From Fimisoma avicola (GTDB taxonomy: Bacteria; Bacillota; Clostridia; Peptostreptococcales; Anaerovoracaceae), in assembly GCA_018714945.1 (NCBI GenBank), contig DVMO01000003.1:1-8268 (forward strand): DNA of 8,268 nucleotides, given 5' to 3'. A program made the translations under genes and the position numbers. Below, piece by piece: positions 6,368 to 8,268 of this stretch; the first letter of the stretch is position 1, and every line of letters begins with the position of its first letter. The notes below the pieces were generated by a model, which saw nothing but the letters and a program-made list of their open reading frames with translations, had not been told where the DNA came from and made no database searches.

Positions 6368-8029
6368 ATGAAACTCAATTCGTTTGATGAAGTTAAACGC
6401 CTCACCCAGGAAATGGTAGCCATACCGAGCATCAACAAAGAGCCGGGCGGCGAAACGGCAGTTGCCAGGTACATATATGATTTTTATATGGGACTTGACT
6501 ATTTCAAAGAACACCCTGAGAGGACAAAGATATTTAAGACCAAAAATGACTTCGTAGACAGACATTCAACATATGCGTATGTAAAAGGCACGAAAGGAAA
6601 CTCAAACAGGACTGTTATCCTCATAGGCCACCTGGATACGGTAGGCGTAGATGATTTCGGAACCATCAGGGAATATGCGTTTAAGTGCGAAGAACTGCCT
6701 GAAAAGCTTAAAGAGACTTTTAAGCTGTCCGATGAAGTCCTGGCTGATATAGAGTCCGGAGAGTATATGTTCGGCAGAGGCGCCCTGGACATGAAGTCCG
6801 GCGTGGCAGGTCATATGTATCTGATAAAGTATTTCTCAGAGCATCCTGAAGAACTGGACGGCAATGTCATAGCCATAGCAGAGTGTGACGAGGAAGACAA
6901 TTCAAAGGGAATAATAACCGCACTGGACGAACTGGTAGAGCTTAAAAAGACAGAAGGCTTTGAATACATTTCATGTATCAATGCCGACTACTCGACCAAC
7001 TACAGCCCGGGAGACGAAAACAGATACATATATTACGGAAGCATCGGAAAACTCCTGCCGTGCTTTGTGGCTTTCGGCAAGGAGGCCCATGTAGGTCAGG
7101 CGTTCAGCGCTATGGACCCTAACCTGCTGATAGCAGAGGTGACCAGGAAGATGTCTCTGAACACAGAACTCTGCGACATAGCCCAGGGAGAAGTTGCCAT
7201 ACCGCCGGTTTCGCTGAAGCAGACAGATACCAAGGGCCCGTATACCGTGCAGACGGCTCTGACGGCTTTCAGCTATTATAACTTTTTCACCCACGGATGG
7301 GACCCGGCACAGGTGCTTGCAAAGAGCAAAGAAATGGCCGTAAGAGCTTTCGATGATGTCATCGACTATCTCCAGGGTCAATATAAAAGATTCTGCGAAC
7401 TGAGCAAGGTTCCTTATGTACCGCTTCCATGGAAGACAAGGGTATATACCTGGAAAGAATTTAATGATTATCTGACCGAGATACACGGAGAGCCTTATGT
7501 AAAGGCGATAAAAGAATTTACAGAGAAACTCCACAAAGATGATCCGGAGCTGGATCTGAGAATCTTCGGATTGAAAGTGGCAGAGGAAGCATGGAAATGG
7601 TGCGAAGACAAGTCTCCTGCCATCATAGTGTTCTTCGGGTCAGTATTCAGCGCAAGGATAGAGATGACCGGCAAGACCGCCAAGGAAAAAGCCCTGCTTG
7701 ACGCTGTAGAATCCGCCGTAGAAAAGATAAGACCGGAGGCACAAAGACAGATAAAGACAAGGATGTTCTATCCATATATATCTGATTCAAGCTTTATGGC
7801 AGTATGCGACGATACTCTGGCAGTTCAGGCTCTGAAGGACAACATGCCTCAGTACGGAGTCAAGTATACCCACGATATTGATAAGATAATGGAGATAAAT
7901 GTACCTGTGGTAAACATAGGGACATTCGGAAGAGACGGTCATATGCTCACTGAAAGAGTAGATATGAGGCAGACTTTCCAGAATGTTCCAAACATTACAT
8001 ATGAGGCCATCAAGGGACTCATAGGATGA
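6368..8029 (+). CDS. RocB-like M20 family metallohydrolase (paralogue 3)
   Basis: 553 aa from the preferred start; cytoplasmic RocB-type M20 hydrolase. Motifs: GHLDTVG with His88 and Asp90; GRGALDMKSG with bridging Asp141; CDEEDNS with general base Glu175 and metal ligand Glu176; INADYS, with Asp207 at the fourth ligand position; EAHVGQAFSA with lid His241; ISDSSF at 471-476; and GHMLTERV with final ligand His525. In a block of about 63 residues around the first two metal motifs it matches paralogue 2 at roughly 37 positions by hand count, so the two are a recent or constrained pair. It differs in lacking the PPYYP motif, having FGSVFSAR at 423-430 instead, and in having Asn205 where paralogue 2 has Asp203. 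All core ligands remain, so an active enzyme with altered specificity is more likely than a dead copy. It starts one base after the amidohydrolase stop and is the last gene of the hydrolase run before a promoter-bearing gap. Confidence 0.88.
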   Translation: MKLNSFDEVKRLTQEMVAIPSINKEPGGETAVARYIYDFYMGLDYFKEHPERTKIFKTKNDFVDRHSTYAYVKGTKGNSNRTVILIGHLDTVGVDDFGTIREYAFKCEELPEKLKETFKLSDEVLADIESGEYMFGRGALDMKSGVAGHMYLIKYFSEHPEELDGNVIAIAECDEEDNSKGIITALDELVELKKTEGFEYISCINADYSTNYSPGDENRYIYYGSIGKLLPCFVAFGKEAHVGQAFSAMDPNLLIAEVTRKMSLNTELCDIAQGEVAIPPVSLKQTDTKGPYTVQTALTAFSYYNFFTHGWDPAQVLAKSKEMAVRAFDDVIDYLQGQYKRFCELSKVPYVPLPWKTRVYTWKEFNDYLTEIHGEPYVKAIKEFTEKLHKDDPELDLRIFGLKVAEEAWKWCEDKSPAIIVFFGSVFSARIEMTGKTAKEKALLDAVESAVEKIRPEAQRQIKTRMFYPYISDSSFMAVCDDTLAVQALKDNMPQYGVKYTHDIDKIMEINVPVVNIGTFGRDGHMLTERVDMRQTFQNVPNITYEAIKGLIG

Positions 8030-8030
8030 T

Positions 8031-8046
8031 AATATGACAACATATT
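8031..8046. promoter_or_regulatory. Palindrome overlapping the -35 box, possible operator
   Basis: AATATG-ACAA-CATATT is a perfect 6+6 inverted repeat with a 4-base spacer, starting two bases after the last hydrolase stop and covering the proposed -35 box. It is too AT-rich and short to be a convincing terminator stem. A dimeric regulator binding here would block RNA polymerase. Chance occurrence in AT-rich sequence is a real alternative. Confidence 0.35.
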
Positions 8047-8062
8047 TTAAACTCATTATACT
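8034..8062 (+). promoter_or_regulatory. Sigma-A-type promoter for the symporter gene
   Basis: ATGACA at 8034-8039 matches the -35 consensus TTGACA at five of six positions. TATACT at 8057-8062 matches the -10 consensus TATAAT at five of six. The spacer is exactly 17 bases. Transcription would start near 8069, giving a leader of about 35 bases before the ATG at 8105. The transporter can thus be expressed independently of the hydrolase operon, although no terminator is seen that would stop read-through. Confidence 0.55.
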
Positions 8063-8104
8063 TGCTGTAAAAGGTTCATGTATTATTTAAGAAAGGAGTA
8101 ACTT

Positions 8105-8268
8105 ATGGTTGTTTTACAAGCAATTGCCGACTTCGGTAACTGGTTTTGGGGATTACCTATCCTGTTCCTGATCGTAGGCGGCGGTCTGTGGATCACAGTC
8201 CGTCTGGGATTTGTTCAGTTCAGAAGGTTTGGATATATCTGTTCCCAGACTTTCGGCAAGATGTTTGC
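8105..8268 (+). CDS. AGCS family sodium/amino-acid symporter, N-terminal part (cut by window end)
   Basis: The visible 54 codons encode the start of an alanine-or-glycine:cation symporter (AGCS) protein. The N-terminus has the family's pattern: an aromatic WFWGLP stretch (13-18), a glycine-rich first membrane segment (about 16-31, ILFLIVGGGLWI), then the diagnostic TVRLGFVQFRRFGY (31-44) with the conserved R-GF-Q-R spacing, and a following TFGKMF. AAGGAG at 8093-8098, six bases upstream, fixes the start. Family members carry alanine, glycine or related small amino acids into the cell with sodium. Specificity cannot be judged from this piece. It is preceded by its own promoter and lies 75 bases after the last hydrolase gene, so it may import a substrate or recover a product of those enzymes. 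The gene is truncated only by the window edge, with no sign of damage. Confidence 0.88.
   Translation, partial: MVVLQAIADFGNWFWGLPILFLIVGGGLWITVRLGFVQFRRFGYICSQTFGKMF

Noticed and set aside
6971..7534. Minus-strand open frame of 187 codons opposite the third RocB-like gene
   Set aside because: It lies wholly inside a conserved plus-strand gene, has no ribosome binding site or family motif that I can see, and its cysteine- and histidine-rich composition is typical of a reversed coding strand.
8062..8086. Second promoter candidate TTGCTG / TATTAT before the symporter
   Set aside because: The hexamers are only 13 bases apart, too short for a sigma-A promoter; the pair at 8034-8062 has a better fit and a 17-base spacer.

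Overview
The window looks like bacterial, low-to-moderate GC DNA, probably from an anaerobic, amino-acid-using member of the Bacillota (Clostridia). The basis is indirect: arginine is written mostly as AGA/AGG, ATA is common for isoleucine, most Shine-Dalgarno sites are strong (AGGAGG/AAGGAG type), genes are packed on one strand, and RocB-type M20 hydrolases sit beside an AGCS-type sodium/amino-acid symporter. I cannot name a genus from sequence alone, and another anaerobic phylum such as Synergistota is not excluded.

Layout, all on the + strand: (1) 2-61, the last 19 codons of an unidentified upstream gene. (2) 75-1718, a RocB-like M20 metallohydrolase (547 aa). (3) 1719-1814, the only sizeable gap in the gene run, holding a long imperfect hairpin. 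(4) 1815-3053, a shorter ArgE/DapE-type M20 metallohydrolase (412 aa). (5) 3043-4692, a second RocB-like protein (549 aa) that starts inside the end of the previous gene. (6) 4708-6366, a YtcJ-like amidohydrolase (552 aa). (7) 6368-8029, a third RocB-like protein (553 aa). (8) 8030-8104, an intergenic region with a good sigma-A-type promoter and a palindrome over its -35 box. (9) 8105-8268, the N-terminus of an AGCS symporter that runs off the window. No stretch of more than about 100 bases lacks a gene. I saw no tRNA, rRNA, CRISPR array or insertion sequence.

The five complete genes look like one cytoplasmic hydrolase operon that began upstream of the window. Four encode M20-fold di-metal amide hydrolases and one an amidohydrolase-superfamily enzyme. 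All keep recognisable metal-binding and catalytic residues, and none has a visible signal peptide. With the symporter next door, the simplest reading is a catabolic unit that imports an amino acid or small amino-acid conjugate and cleaves amide bonds in N-acyl-amino acids, dipeptides or related compounds. The substrate cannot be read from the sequence. RocB is named from its place in the Bacillus arginine-degradation genes, but no other arginine-catabolic gene is visible here, so an arginine role is not supported. The most notable point is the concentration of three diverged RocB paralogues, one ArgE/DapE-like relative and a YtcJ-like enzyme in one transcription unit. This is a set of known families in an unusual combination rather than a clearly new system.
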